Below are positions 27,264 to 36,461 of a stretch of DNA of 64,000 nucleotides, piece by piece; the first letter of the stretch is position 1; the number at the start of each line of letters is the position of its first letter. Under the pieces are notes generated by a model, which worked only from the letters and a program-made list of their open reading frames with translations, had not been told where the DNA came from and did no database searches. Made by a program: the position numbers and the translations under genes. This stretch comes from Mycolicibacterium celeriflavum (GTDB lineage Bacteria; Actinomycetota; Actinomycetes; Mycobacteriales; Mycobacteriaceae): positions 310,001 through 374,000 of the forward strand of contig NZ_AP022591.1 in NCBI RefSeq assembly GCF_010731795.1, given 5' to 3'.

Positions 27264-29054
27264 ATGGCTGACGGGGTCGGGCTGTCGGTTGGTGCCACCA
27301 ACCTGGCGGCCGTCGTGGTGGGCCGGTCCGCGCTGACGCGGTCGCCGGTGTTGACGCGTTTCGCGCACCGGCCGCCGGAGGTCGGCGTGCCCGGCCAAAA
27401 CCCCAACCTCAACGAGCGCGGCCTCATCCTGACCGATTTCGTGGACCGCGTCGGCGATCCGGTCGACATCGTCGCCGCCGACGGGTCGACTCACCGCGCC
27501 GAGGTCGTGCTCGCGGACGCGCTGCGGGCGATGCTGTACGCGGTCGGGGGTGGGCGCCGGCCCGTCGGCCCGGTCGCGGTGACGCATCCGGCGCACTGGC
27601 GGCCCGCGTCGGTCGACGCGCTGCGTGGGGCGTTGACCGCGACCCCCGAATTCCACCGACCGCAGCCGGCGCCCGTCGTCTCCGACAGCGTCGCGGCACT
27701 GACCGCGCTTCAGGACGAGCCTGGCCTGCCCGCGCGCGGCGTCATCGCGCTCTGCGACTTCGGCGGCACCGGCACCAGCATCACCCTGGTCGACGCGGGC
27801 AACGGCTATTCGCCGGTCGCCGAGACCGTGCGTCACACCGACCTGTCCGGCGACCTGGTGGACCAGGCGCTGTTGACCCACGTCCTCGACGACCTGTCCA
27901 CGGCCGGCGCCATCGACCTGTCCGGCACCTCGGCGATCGGATCGCTCGCGCGGTTGCGCGCGCAGTGCCGCGGCGCCAAGGAACGGCTGTCCACCGCCGC
28001 GTTCACCTCGCTGGTGGCCGACCTGCCCGGACACCAAAGCGACGTGCGGCTGACCCGCACCGAACTCGACGAGCTTCTGCGCGCACCGGTCGCCGCCTTC
28101 GCCGACGTGCTTGCGGACATGTTGGAACGCAACGGAGTCCGGGAGCTTTCCGCGGTGGCATCGGTCGGTGGCGGGGCGCGCATCCCCGTCATCACCACGA
28201 CGCTGTCGGAGCGATTCCGGGTGCCCGTCATCACGACGGCCCAGCCGGAGTTGACCGCGGCGGTGGGCGGCGGGCTGGCAGCCGTCCGGGGCACCGTCGA
28301 AGAGGGGATGACCGCGATGGCTGCGGCGCCCGGGGCCGCCGCTGCGGCCGGCGCGGCGACCGCCATGGCGCCCGAGGCCGACGCGGCGCCCGACGAGATG
28401 TCGCCGCAGTCGAGCGCCTTCGGCGCGTTGGCGTGGTCGGACGCCGACGAGGTGCCCGAGGTGGCCGCCACCGACCCTAACGACTATGCGCCGGAGCCCG
28501 TGGGCGCCGCCGGTGTGCGGCCACAGCTGCAGTTCGGCGACGAGTCCTGGGACGACCTGCCTCCTCGGCGGGCGCCGTGGTACCGAAACCCGGCCGTTCC
28601 GCTTGCTGCGGGCGTCGTCGTGGTGCTGGCAGCGCTGGCGGCCGCGGTGTTGTGGGTGATGAGCGGCGACGAGTCCGCTCCCGCGCCCGCGTCGACCACC
28701 GCGCCTCCCGTGACCGCCACGCCGCCACCGCCGGCCAGCTCCGCCGAACCGGCACCCGCGACGCAGGCGCCGCCGCAGACCATCTACCAGCCGCCCCCGC
28801 CGCGGACGCGGACCGTCACCGAAGCGCCGCCAGTATCCGAGCCACCGCCGCCGTCACCCGAGCCGCCGCCCACCACGTCCGCGCCGCCACCGACGACGGC
28901 GCCGCCACCGACGACGGCACCGCCGCCGCCCACCACGACGCAGCCGCCTCCGACGACGCAGCCGCCGGCGTGGACTCCCACCGCGCCGTACCCGACCATC
29001 CCGGGGCTGCCCTGGGTGCCGGCTCCGCAACTGCCGGGACAACCCGCGCCGTAA
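27264..29054 (+). CDS. Hsp70-like ATPase with transmembrane helix and exported proline-rich tail
   Basis: 596 residues from the ATG at 27264, which follows GAGGAG closely; a GTG one codon earlier is the other option. Residues 1-340 read as an actin-fold ATPase: VGLSVGATNLAAVVVG, CDFGGTGTSITLVD near 170 and VGGGARIPVI near 300. No Hsp70 substrate-binding domain follows. Instead come an acidic linker, one membrane helix (about 455-475) and about 120 residues of Pro/Thr/Ala (PPTTAPPPTTAPP). The ATPase should be cytoplasmic and the tail in the wall. Convergent with the methyltransferase gene. Confidence 0.75.
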   Translation: MADGVGLSVGATNLAAVVVGRSALTRSPVLTRFAHRPPEVGVPGQNPNLNERGLILTDFVDRVGDPVDIVAADGSTHRAEVVLADALRAMLYAVGGGRRPVGPVAVTHPAHWRPASVDALRGALTATPEFHRPQPAPVVSDSVAALTALQDEPGLPARGVIALCDFGGTGTSITLVDAGNGYSPVAETVRHTDLSGDLVDQALLTHVLDDLSTAGAIDLSGTSAIGSLARLRAQCRGAKERLSTAAFTSLVADLPGHQSDVRLTRTELDELLRAPVAAFADVLADMLERNGVRELSAVASVGGGARIPVITTTLSERFRVPVITTAQPELTAAVGGGLAAVRGTVEEGMTAMAAAPGAAAAAGAATAMAPEADAAPDEMSPQSSAFGALAWSDADEVPEVAATDPNDYAPEPVGAAGVRPQLQFGDESWDDLPPRRAPWYRNPAVPLAAGVVVVLAALAAAVLWVMSGDESAPAPASTTAPPVTATPPPPASSAEPAPATQAPPQTIYQPPPPRTRTVTEAPPVSEPPPPSPEPPPTTSAPPPTTAPPPTTAPPPPTTTQPPPTTQPPAWTPTAPYPTIPGLPWVPAPQLPGQPAP

Positions 29055-29081
29055 CGGCAACGGGCGTCGAGCTGCAGATGA

Positions 29082-30170
29082 TCAGTGGGCCCTGGGCCGT
29101 TTCGTCAACACCAGGTGCGCCATCGGGATCTGGGTTTTCTCGGGCGCCGCGGCGAGCCGGGCCGCGAGCCCCGCCTCCAGACGGTCGACGACCTCGGCCG
29201 AGCGAGGTTCGGTGGCACCGCCGTCGAGTGCGCTCACCAACGTCGGGAACACCGCGGCCCGGCAGAACGACGCCCACTGCGCTCCGAAAGCGTCTGCGTT
29301 GCCGTCGACTTGGTACTGCTGCCAGAAGCGGTCCCCGGCGTCGAAGATTTCGAGGTGCTCGATCTCGAGCTGTTCGAAGCGGCCTTTCGGCGCGAACGGC
29401 GCCAGGAAATCCGACTCACTGCGGCCGACGATCGGAATGCCCATCCGGTACACCTCATCCGGGGTCAACAGCCGCTCGGCGGCGAGTTCGTCGATCGTGT
29501 CGACCAATGCGCCGAGCAGCGGGCTGTACCCGATCTCGCCGCCGTCGTCGACCGCCGTTGTCATCACCACCAGACGACCGCCGCGACGCAACTCTCGGCC
29601 GCGGAACGCAATGAACTCCTGCCAATCCTGGGCGGCCTGCCTGGCATATGCGGTGCGCACGCTCTCGTCGCGGCTGTAGGCGACGTGGACATGGTCGGGG
29701 ATCGGCGCGGGGACACGGCTGAGCCAATGCACCGCCCACGAACTCCACCCGAGATTGACGCTGCTCGACGGCATGATCTGGGAGTAGAACGACCGACCGA
29801 TCGCCGAAGCGAAGGTCGCCGCGTCCTTGCTCAGATAGGTATCCGGATCCTCGGCGAGCGTCCGGAACAATTCGGTGAAGTCGTTCTCCGGCACGTCGGT
29901 GTGCACGACGAGCGTGGAGTGGTCGGTGCGGGTCCGCTTGCGCAGCACCGCTAATGCCGCACAGATCGGCAGCAGAGAGTTATGGCCGGTGGAGGCGCCG
30001 TAGTCGGCGATGACGAACGGCTGCGGAGGGCGCGGGACCGGCACGGCGGCGGCCGCTTCCTCGAAGAGCTTGATCGCGGCCTGCAGTCCGGCGGCCTGCA
30101 GCCGCGAGCCGGCGGTGTAGGACCCGCTCTCCATCGGCTCCGGCCGCACGACGATGCTGGACTCGGGCAA
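29082..30170 (-). CDS. SAM-dependent carboxyl methyltransferase (SABATH-like)
   Basis: 362 residues. VIADYGASTGHNSLLP near residue 52 is the SAM-binding strand; the DVPENDF segment near 93 and SSVNLGWSSWAVHWLS near 140 match the plant SABATH family that methylates small carboxylic acids. Bacterial members are rare compared with plant ones. The substrate is unknown; fatty or terpenoid acids are possible. It is divergent from the SHOCT membrane protein gene, with a 138-bp gap. Confidence 0.72.
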   Translation of the reverse strand: MPESSIVVRPEPMESGSYTAGSRLQAAGLQAAIKLFEEAAAAVPVPRPPQPFVIADYGASTGHNSLLPICAALAVLRKRTRTDHSTLVVHTDVPENDFTELFRTLAEDPDTYLSKDAATFASAIGRSFYSQIMPSSSVNLGWSSWAVHWLSRVPAPIPDHVHVAYSRDESVRTAYARQAAQDWQEFIAFRGRELRRGGRLVVMTTAVDDGGEIGYSPLLGALVDTIDELAAERLLTPDEVYRMGIPIVGRSESDFLAPFAPKGRFEQLEIEHLEIFDAGDRFWQQYQVDGNADAFGAQWASFCRAAVFPTLVSALDGGATEPRSAEVVDRLEAGLAARLAAAPEKTQIPMAHLVLTKRPRAH

Positions 30171-30308
30171 TGCGACCTCCCGGACGTGGCGGACAACAGA
30201 TTCGGTCGCTTACGACGGTAGTCCCCGTTCGGAATTGACGCCGCCGAAGGTGTGGACCGATCCACGTCAAGGCCACCGCCCGCCGCCCGGCCGTGTCACA
30301 CTCTGGCC

Positions 30309-31052
30309 ATGAGCGGAAGGGTCGCCCCGCGCATCGCCGTTGTCGTCTCCGCGCTGACCCTGCTGGTCTCCCTCGTCGGTTTCATCGTCACGCTGGTACT
30401 CAACGCGTTCGTGTTCGACGAGTTCGACGCCTACGGTGAGGTGCCGATTCCGGGAACCGGCAGCATCGAGTTGCCGGCCGGCGAGGTGACCGTCAGCTTC
30501 CACACCATGATCACCGGCCAGCCGACGAGCAGCTTCCCGATTCCCGAGATCAGCATCGACATCGAGTCGCCCGACGGTGTCGCCGACCCGGTGGTGACCG
30601 AAAACATCGGCGGGACAACAACAGTCAACAGCGACACGCACGTGCGGGTGTGGCTGGTCGAGGTGGCCGAAGCGGGCACCTACCGCGTCGCAACAGACGG
30701 CGACGTGGCCGGGTACATCAACCCGCGACTGGCCTTCGGCCACGGCAGTGCCTACAGCTGGCTGCTCTGGGTGTTCGGCGGCCTGATCGCGCTCGGGGTG
30801 CTCGAACTCATCGTCGCCCTGGTCTGGTCGGCGCGCGCCGGCAAGGCGGCGCGACCGCTGGCGCCGCACGAGATGCTCAGCGCCGACGGACCGCAGGCGC
30901 TGCACGCCGTGTCGACACCGACCTCCGCTTTCCAGCCGAACGACCAGGGGGTGCGGCTCGAGCAGTTGAAGCAGCTGGCCGCACTTCGGGATTCGGGTGC
31001 GCTCACCGAGGCGGAGTTCCAGGCCGAGAAGCGCCGAATCCTCGATGACTAG
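30309..31052 (+). CDS. Membrane protein with C-terminal SHOCT domain
   Basis: 247 residues; ATG at 30309, chosen because the hydrophobic helix follows at once (residues 8-32). An exported beta-rich segment (about 40-145) is followed by a second helix (about 155-180) and a cytoplasmic SHOCT motif at the end (LKQLAALRDSGALTEAEFQA). SHOCT motifs are thought to mediate oligomerisation. Function unknown. Its stop codon is directly followed by the stop of the opposite-strand MBL gene. Confidence 0.72.
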   Translation: MSGRVAPRIAVVVSALTLLVSLVGFIVTLVLNAFVFDEFDAYGEVPIPGTGSIELPAGEVTVSFHTMITGQPTSSFPIPEISIDIESPDGVADPVVTENIGGTTTVNSDTHVRVWLVEVAEAGTYRVATDGDVAGYINPRLAFGHGSAYSWLLWVFGGLIALGVLELIVALVWSARAGKAARPLAPHEMLSADGPQALHAVSTPTSAFQPNDQGVRLEQLKQLAALRDSGALTEAEFQAEKRRILDD

Positions 31053-31682
31053 TTAGTGGCCCCGGGCCACCCACTCGTCGTAGTGCACGATCTCGTCGCC
31101 GATGGTGGTGGAATCGCCGTGGCCGGTGTAGACGACGGTATCGCCTGGCAGCTTGCCCAGCCGGCCCGAGATCGACTCGAGGATCGTCGGGAAGTCCGAG
31201 AAGGACCGCCCCGTCGCACCAGGCCCGCCCTGGAACAGGGTGTCTCCGGAGAACACCGCGTTCAGCTCGGGCGCATGCCAGCACACCGATCCCGGCGAGT
31301 GGCCGGGGGTGTGCAGGGCGCGCAACTCGGTGCCGGCCACCCGCAGCGTGTCACCGTCCGAAGCAGTGCGAAAGTCGCTGTCGGGGTGCGTCATTCGCCA
31401 CAGCATATCGTCGGCCGGATGCAACAGCACCGGGGCGTCCAGCGCTTCGCCCAGCTCGGGCGCGACCGTCACATGGTCGTTGTGGCCGTGCGTGCAGACG
31501 ACCGCCACGACGTGCCTGCCGCCGACGGCGTTGACAATCGGTCCCGCGTCATGCGCCGCGTCGAACACCACCACCTCGGAGTCGTCGCCGACGACCCAGA
31601 TGTTGTTGTCGACTTCCCAACTGCCACCGTCGAGTTCGAAGGTCCCGTGGGTGACCACCCGTGCGATCGGTCCACCGTTCAC
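31053..31682 (-). CDS. Metallo-beta-lactamase-fold hydrolase (glyoxalase II-like)
   Basis: 209 residues from a GTG overlapping the mscR stop by 4 bp. The metal motif THGHNDH is near residue 72, with further ligands in LHTPGHSPG (near 130), FSGDTLF (near 150) and YTGHGD (near 190). Co-translated with mscR, as Rv2260 is with Rv2259, so it probably hydrolyses the thioester made from the mycothiol adduct (S-formyl-mycothiol). That substrate is inference from context. Confidence 0.82.
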   Translation of the reverse strand: MNGGPIARVVTHGTFELDGGSWEVDNNIWVVGDDSEVVVFDAAHDAGPIVNAVGGRHVVAVVCTHGHNDHVTVAPELGEALDAPVLLHPADDMLWRMTHPDSDFRTASDGDTLRVAGTELRALHTPGHSPGSVCWHAPELNAVFSGDTLFQGGPGATGRSFSDFPTILESISGRLGKLPGDTVVYTGHGDSTTIGDEIVHYDEWVARGH

Positions 31683-32764
31683 AGGATCACCACCGACCGC
31701 AGCACCTGACCGCCATGCATTTTTCCGAACGCCTCCTCGACGTCGTCGATGCCGATGCGTTCGGTGACGAAGCGCTCCAGCGGCAGTCGCCCCTGCAGAT
31801 AGAGGCTGATCAAGGTCGGAAAGTCCCGTTCGGGTAGACAGTCGCCGTACCACGAGGACTTCAGCGAGCCGCCTCGAGAGAAGAAGTCGATCAGCGGCAT
31901 CTCCAGCGTCATGTCCGGCGTCGGAACGCCCACCAGCACAACGGTTCCCGCCAGATCGCGGGCGTAGAACGCCTGCTTCCAGGTCTCCGGTCGGCCGACC
32001 GCGTCGATCACCACGTCGGCGCCGAAACCGTCGGTGAGGTCCTGAATGGTCTGCACCGGGTCCAGTTCGCGCGCGTTGACGGTGTGGGTGGCGCCGAAAT
32101 CGCGGGCCCAGTCGAGCTTCTTGTTGTCAGTGTCGACGGCGATGATCCGCTTGGCGCCGACCAGTCGCGCACCCGCGATGGCCGCATCGCCGACCCCGCC
32201 GCAGCCGATGACCGCGACGGTGTCGTCGCGGCCCACCGCGCCGGTGTTGACTGCTGCGCCCAGACCGGCCATCACGCCGCAGCCCAGCAGTCCGGCCACC
32301 GCGGGGTCGGCCTCGGGGTCGACCTTGGTGCACTGGCCCTCGTGCACCAGAGTCTTGTCGGCGAACGCGCCGATTCCGAGCGCAGGCGTCAACTCTGTGC
32401 CGTCGGTGAGCGTCATCTTCTGCGCGGCGTTGTGCGTGTCGAAGCACAGATGCGGACGGCCGCGCTTGCAGGCTCGGCACTGGCCGCACACGGCGCGCCA
32501 GTTCAGGATCACGAAGTCACCGGGTTCGACGTTGGTCACACCGGCGCCGACGGTTTCGACGGTCCCTGCAGCCTCGTGGCCGAGCAGGAACGGGAACTCG
32601 TCGTTGATGCCGCCTTCCCGGTAGGTCAGGTCGGTGTGGCATACCCCGCACGCCGTGACGTCGACGACGACTTCGCCGAGGCCGGGGTCGGGAATCACCA
32701 CATCCACGACCTCGACGGGCTCGCCTTTCTTCCGTGAGATCACTCCGCGAACTGTTTGGCTCAT
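31679..32764 (-). CDS. mscR: Mycothiol-dependent formaldehyde dehydrogenase / S-nitrosomycothiol reductase
   Basis: 361 residues of the zinc alcohol dehydrogenase family. Catalytic zinc ligands Cys in CGVCHTD (near 38) and His/Glu in GHEAAG (near 63); structural zinc cysteines in [15 protein letters not shown] (near 94-108); NAD strand [11 protein letters not shown] near 187. Counterpart of Rv2259 (AdhE2/MscR), which oxidises S-hydroxymethyl-mycothiol and reduces S-nitrosomycothiol. Operon with the MBL hydrolase: a formaldehyde and nitric-oxide detoxification pair. Confidence 0.87.
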   Translation of the reverse strand: MSQTVRGVISRKKGEPVEVVDVVIPDPGLGEVVVDVTACGVCHTDLTYREGGINDEFPFLLGHEAAGTVETVGAGVTNVEPGDFVILNWRAVCGQCRACKRGRPHLCFDTHNAAQKMTLTDGTELTPALGIGAFADKTLVHEGQCTKVDPEADPAVAGLLGCGVMAGLGAAVNTGAVGRDDTVAVIGCGGVGDAAIAGARLVGAKRIIAVDTDNKKLDWARDFGATHTVNARELDPVQTIQDLTDGFGADVVIDAVGRPETWKQAFYARDLAGTVVLVGVPTPDMTLEMPLIDFFSRGGSLKSSWYGDCLPERDFPTLISLYLQGRLPLERFVTERIGIDDVEEAFGKMHGGQVLRSVVIL

Positions 32765-32912
32765 GCGTCCAACCTAATGGGTCGCGCGCGGATTGGAATA
32801 GTGTCCATACGTGTGTCCGGATAGGCCGAGGGACACTCGCGATCGTGGCACGACGCCGAGTCGACGAATCGGTGCATTGAACCGACGTGGCGCGCATACC
32901 GTTGATCGGATC

Positions 32913-33986
32913 ATGACCACACTCGAGAACACCGCCGCCGACTCCACCGAAGAATTCGCCGGGCGGATGGTCGACGCGATCGACAGCGCCAGCCTGGCCC
33001 TGCTGTTGTCCATCGGACACCAGACCTCGTTGTGGGACACGCTGGCCGAACTACCGCCGGCCACCAGCGCCCAGATCGCCGACGCCGCCGGACTCAACGA
33101 ACGCTATGTACGCGAATGGCTGGGCGGGGCCGTCGCGGCACGGGTCGTCGACTATGACGCCGCGACGGACACCTACGCCCTGCCACGCCACCGCGCCGCG
33201 GTGCTCACCCGCGCCGCCGGCCCGGACAACCTCGCGCGGGTGGCGCAGTTCATCCCGCTGCTGGCCGAGGTCGAACAGAAGATCATCGGCTGTTTCCGAA
33301 CCGGCGGCGGGCTGTCCTACAGCGAATATCCGCGGTTCCACACACTGATGGCCGAGGAGAGCGGTGAGGTGTTCGACGCCGCGCTGGTCGACGTCATCCT
33401 CCCGATGGCCGACGGACTGCCGCAGTTGTTGCATGAGGGTGCCGACGTCGCCGACATCGGCTGTGGCAGCGGCCATGCCATCAACGTGATGGCGCAGGCC
33501 TTCCCGGCCAGCCGGTTCACCGGAATCGACTTCTCCGACGAGGGGCTGGGCGTCGGGCGTGCCGAGGCGGCTCGGCTCGGCCTGACCAACGCCACCTTCG
33601 TCGCCGCCGACGTAGCCGCCCTCGACATGGCCGAAAGGTACGACGTGATCACGGTTTTCGACGCCATCCACGACCAGGCGGCGCCGGCTGCGGTGTTGGC
33701 GAACATCCACCGCGCGCTACGGCCCGGCGGATACCTGCTCATGGTCGACATCAAGGCGTCGAGCCGGCTGGAGGACAACGTCGGCGTGCCGTTGGCCACG
33801 TACCTCTACACGGTTTCGACGATGCACTGCATGAGCGTGTCGCTGGGACTCGACGGCGACGGACTGGGCACCTGTTGGGGTCATCAACTCGCCACGTCGA
33901 TGCTCGCCGACGCGGGGTTCGACGACGTCCAGATGCGCGAGATCGAGTCCGATCCGATCAACAACTACTACATCGCGCGGAAGTAG
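32913..33986 (+). CDS. SAM-dependent methyltransferase with winged-helix N-terminus (Rv2258c-like)
   Basis: 357 residues from the ATG at 32913. Residues 30-120 form a winged-helix dimerisation domain ([22 protein letters not shown]). Residues about 175-330 are a class-I methyltransferase domain with motif [16 protein letters not shown] and [12 protein letters not shown]. By position it equals Rv2258c. The acceptor is unknown. It is divergent from mscR with a 148-bp gap. Confidence 0.8.
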   Translation: MTTLENTAADSTEEFAGRMVDAIDSASLALLLSIGHQTSLWDTLAELPPATSAQIADAAGLNERYVREWLGGAVAARVVDYDAATDTYALPRHRAAVLTRAAGPDNLARVAQFIPLLAEVEQKIIGCFRTGGGLSYSEYPRFHTLMAEESGEVFDAALVDVILPMADGLPQLLHEGADVADIGCGSGHAINVMAQAFPASRFTGIDFSDEGLGVGRAEAARLGLTNATFVAADVAALDMAERYDVITVFDAIHDQAAPAAVLANIHRALRPGGYLLMVDIKASSRLEDNVGVPLATYLYTVSTMHCMSVSLGLDGDGLGTCWGHQLATSMLADAGFDDVQMREIESDPINNYYIARK

Positions 33987-33996
33987 GCTCGGCGCG

Positions 33997-34821
33997 ATGA
34001 GCGCGCTGGATGCCCTAGCCGACTGGCCTGTCCCGAATGCCGCCGCCGCCGTGGTGGGACCGTCCGGTGTGCTGGCCGAACGCGGCGAGGTCCGACACCC
34101 GTTCGCGTTGGCGTCGGTGACCAAGCTGCTGGCCGCCCGCGCGGTGCAGGTCGGTGTCGAGGAGGGCGCCCTCGACCTCGACACCGAGGCCGGCCCGCCA
34201 GGCGCCACCGTCCGTCATCTGCTCGCGCACGCGGCCGGCTACTCCATGCACTCGGCGGAGACGATGGCCGAACCGGGGGAGCGCCGCGTCTACTCCAACT
34301 ACGGGTTCGGGGTGCTCGCCGAGACGCTCGAGAAGGCCACCGGCATCGAGTTCGGACGGTATCTGACCGAGGCGGTGTTCGAACCGCTCGCGATGACCGA
34401 CAGCGCACTCGACGGCGGAGCGGCGGCCGCGGGAAACGGCGCGACGTCGACGGTGGCCGATCTGGCGGCGTTCGCCGGCGACCTGCTGCGGCCGGTCACG
34501 GTGTCGGCGCAGTTGCACACCGAGGCGACCTCGGTGCAGTTCCCCGGCCTGGACGGCGTGCTACCCGGCTTCGGCGTGCAGCGACCCAACGACTGGGGAT
34601 TGGGCTTCGAGATCCGCGACGGCAAGTCTCCGCACTGGACGGGCACCGCGAACTCGGACCGCACTTTTGGGCATTTCGGCCAGTCAGGGACGTTTTTGTG
34701 GGCCGATCCGCAGGCCGATCTGGCGCTGGTGGTGCTGACCGACCGGGATTTCGGGGAGTGGGCGTACGAGCCGTGGCGGGAGTTGTCTGACGAAGTCCTG
34801 AGAGAATTCGGCGCAGACTAG
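33997..34821 (+). CDS. Beta-lactamase-family serine hydrolase (Rv2257c-like)
   Basis: 274 residues, starting 10 bp after the methyltransferase. The class-C-type catalytic set is visible: Ser-x-x-Lys in ASVTKLLA (near residue 39), Tyr-x-Asn in YSNYGFG (near 100) and HFGQSGTF near 228. There is no signal peptide, so it is cytoplasmic, and an esterase or peptidase activity is more likely than penicillin resistance. Confidence 0.75.
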   Translation: MSALDALADWPVPNAAAAVVGPSGVLAERGEVRHPFALASVTKLLAARAVQVGVEEGALDLDTEAGPPGATVRHLLAHAAGYSMHSAETMAEPGERRVYSNYGFGVLAETLEKATGIEFGRYLTEAVFEPLAMTDSALDGGAAAAGNGATSTVADLAAFAGDLLRPVTVSAQLHTEATSVQFPGLDGVLPGFGVQRPNDWGLGFEIRDGKSPHWTGTANSDRTFGHFGQSGTFLWADPQADLALVVLTDRDFGEWAYEPWRELSDEVLREFGAD

Positions 34822-34929
34822 CGCAACAGGCGTCTCACAGGGCACAATAGACACGCACGACACAGCTGTAATTCGGAATCCGCGAGGCCGCTTGGGGAAG
34901 ACGTCCCTCGTGGAGCCGAAGGAGCAGCT

Positions 34930-35442
34930 ATGCGTGCGTCGAACCAGTTCGCCGACGCGACGACGGGCGTGGTCTACATCCACGCCTCACCCGCGGCGGT
35001 GTGCCCACATGTCGAGTGGGCGTTGTCGTCGACCCTTCAGGCCAGGGCAAACCTCAAGTGGACCCCGCAGCCAGCCATGCCGGGACAGCTGCGCGCGGTC
35101 ACCAACTGGGTGGGTCCGGTGGGCACCGGCGCGGCGCTGGCGAGCGCGTTGCGCTCATGGTCGGTGCTGCGGTTCGAGGTGACCGAGGATCCCAGCCCCG
35201 GCGTGGACGGCCACCGCTGGTGCCACACCCCTCAACTCGGTTTGTGGAGCGGGTCGATGAGTGCCAACGGCGACGTGGTGGTCGGCGAGATGCGGCTGCG
35301 CGCGCTGATGGCTTCCGGCGCCGACACGCTGGCCGCCGAACTGGACTCGGTGCTGGGCACCGCGTGGGATGAGGCGCTCGAGGCGTACCGCGACGGCGGT
35401 GCAGGCGCAGAGGTGAGCTGGCTCAGCCGCGGAGTCGGTTAG
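34930..35442 (+). CDS. DUF3145 family protein (Rv2256c-like)
   Basis: 170 residues, ATG at 34930 with GGAGCAGCT upstream. The sequence reads as DUF3145, an actinobacteria-specific domain of unknown function (GVVYIHASPAAVCPHVEWAL at the start, PALRAVTNWVGP-like centre, LGLWSGSMSANGDVVVGE near 105). The gene order conserved with M. tuberculosis supports the call. It ends against a long hairpin shared with the convergent dagK gene. Confidence 0.75.
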   Translation: MRASNQFADATTGVVYIHASPAAVCPHVEWALSSTLQARANLKWTPQPAMPGQLRAVTNWVGPVGTGAALASALRSWSVLRFEVTEDPSPGVDGHRWCHTPQLGLWSGSMSANGDVVVGEMRLRALMASGADTLAAELDSVLGTAWDEALEAYRDGGAGAEVSWLSRGVG

Positions 35443-35489
35443 CCGATGACATCCAGCCCGCGGAGTGGGCTGAGCCCTCGGTCGTCTCT

Positions 35490-35541
35490 CGTGTGAATCT
35501 GTGGCGAAAAAAGGGCAGAAATCCCGCCATAGATTCACACG
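35490..35541. terminator. 17-bp near-perfect hairpin between convergent genes
   Basis: CGTGTGAATCTGTGGCG at 35490-35506 pairs with CGCCATAGATTCACACG at 35525-35541, with one G/T mismatch and an 18-nt loop starting with a run of A. The right arm covers the dagK stop codon. A two-way terminator for the DUF3145 gene and dagK is likely. Confidence 0.6.
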
Positions 35542-36461
35542 GAACGATCAACCGGCGGCGCCAGAATCTTCAGCGCACCGGGAACGGCTGTCACCTCAAC
35601 CGGCAGCGGGCACACCAACTCGCCGTCGGCGTAAGCGTTGATACCGGGGGAGTCGACCGCAATGCTCTTCGCCCGCGCTGTACGAACCTCGTCGAGATCT
35701 ACGTGGGTGCCCTTGAAAACGGTGGGGAACAACCGGATCAGCCGGGTGCGCGACGCCGAGGCAACCATCGTCACGTCGAGTTGACCGTCCGTCGGGTCGG
35801 CGTCGGGGCAGATGCGCATGCCGCCGCCGTAGCTGCGGGTGTTGCCAAAGGCGGCCAGCGTCAACTCCGTCGCCACCTCTTCGCCGTCGAACGACAGCCG
35901 AAAAGGCAACAGCCGCAACTTTGACAGCTCGGCCACCATCGCGAAGTTGTAACGCATCCGGCCGTGCGGCCAACGCATCCGGTTGGTCCGGTCGGTGACC
36001 AGCGAATCGAAACCTGCGGCCATCACCGTGCCGAACCACTTGTCGGTGCCGTCCGCGCCGCGGATGCGCCCGAGGTCGATCGTTTCGGCAATCCCGTCGT
36101 CCAAGCCGTCGACCACCACGTCGGCCGCGGCCTCGGGATCGCGTGTGGGGATCCTGAACTCGCGCGCGTGGTCGTTGCCGGTGCCCGCCGGAATGATGCC
36201 GAGCGGTATCTCGGTCTGCGCCAACACCTGTAGCGCGAGCGAGATGATGCCGTCACCACCGACGACGACAAGCGCATCCATACCGCGTTCGAGCGCACCC
36301 CCGACGAGTCGCCGCGCGTGCTCGGCGTCGGTGCCTGCGATCGCGACGACGTCCACGCCGCGCCGATGAAACTGTGCGACAGCGCGTTCGGCCGCGTGCG
36401 GCGCGCTGCCGTGCCCCGAGGCGGGGTTGGTCAGCATCGTGACGAGACCTTGAGTCGTCAT
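35535..36461 (-). CDS. dagK: Diacylglycerol kinase-family lipid kinase (Rv2252-like)
   Basis: 308 residues; ATG at 36461 overlapping the stop of the upstream oxidase gene. The catalytic domain has LTNPASGHG at the start, VVVGGDGIISLALQVL near 75 and IPAGTGNDHARE near 98; the C-terminal beta domain includes NTRSYGGGMRICPDADPTDG. It phosphorylates diacylglycerol or a related lipid; Rv2252 is known to feed phosphatidylinositol-mannoside synthesis. Neighbouring AgpS-like and GlpD enzymes support a glycerolipid role. Confidence 0.83.
   Translation of the reverse strand: MTTQGLVTMLTNPASGHGSAPHAAERAVAQFHRRGVDVVAIAGTDAEHARRLVGGALERGMDALVVVGGDGIISLALQVLAQTEIPLGIIPAGTGNDHAREFRIPTRDPEAAADVVVDGLDDGIAETIDLGRIRGADGTDKWFGTVMAAGFDSLVTDRTNRMRWPHGRMRYNFAMVAELSKLRLLPFRLSFDGEEVATELTLAAFGNTRSYGGGMRICPDADPTDGQLDVTMVASASRTRLIRLFPTVFKGTHVDLDEVRTARAKSIAVDSPGINAYADGELVCPLPVEVTAVPGALKILAPPVDRSV

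Noticed and set aside
29055..29081. Terminator between the Hsp70-like and methyltransferase genes
   Set aside because: The 27-bp gap has no inverted repeat of useful length.
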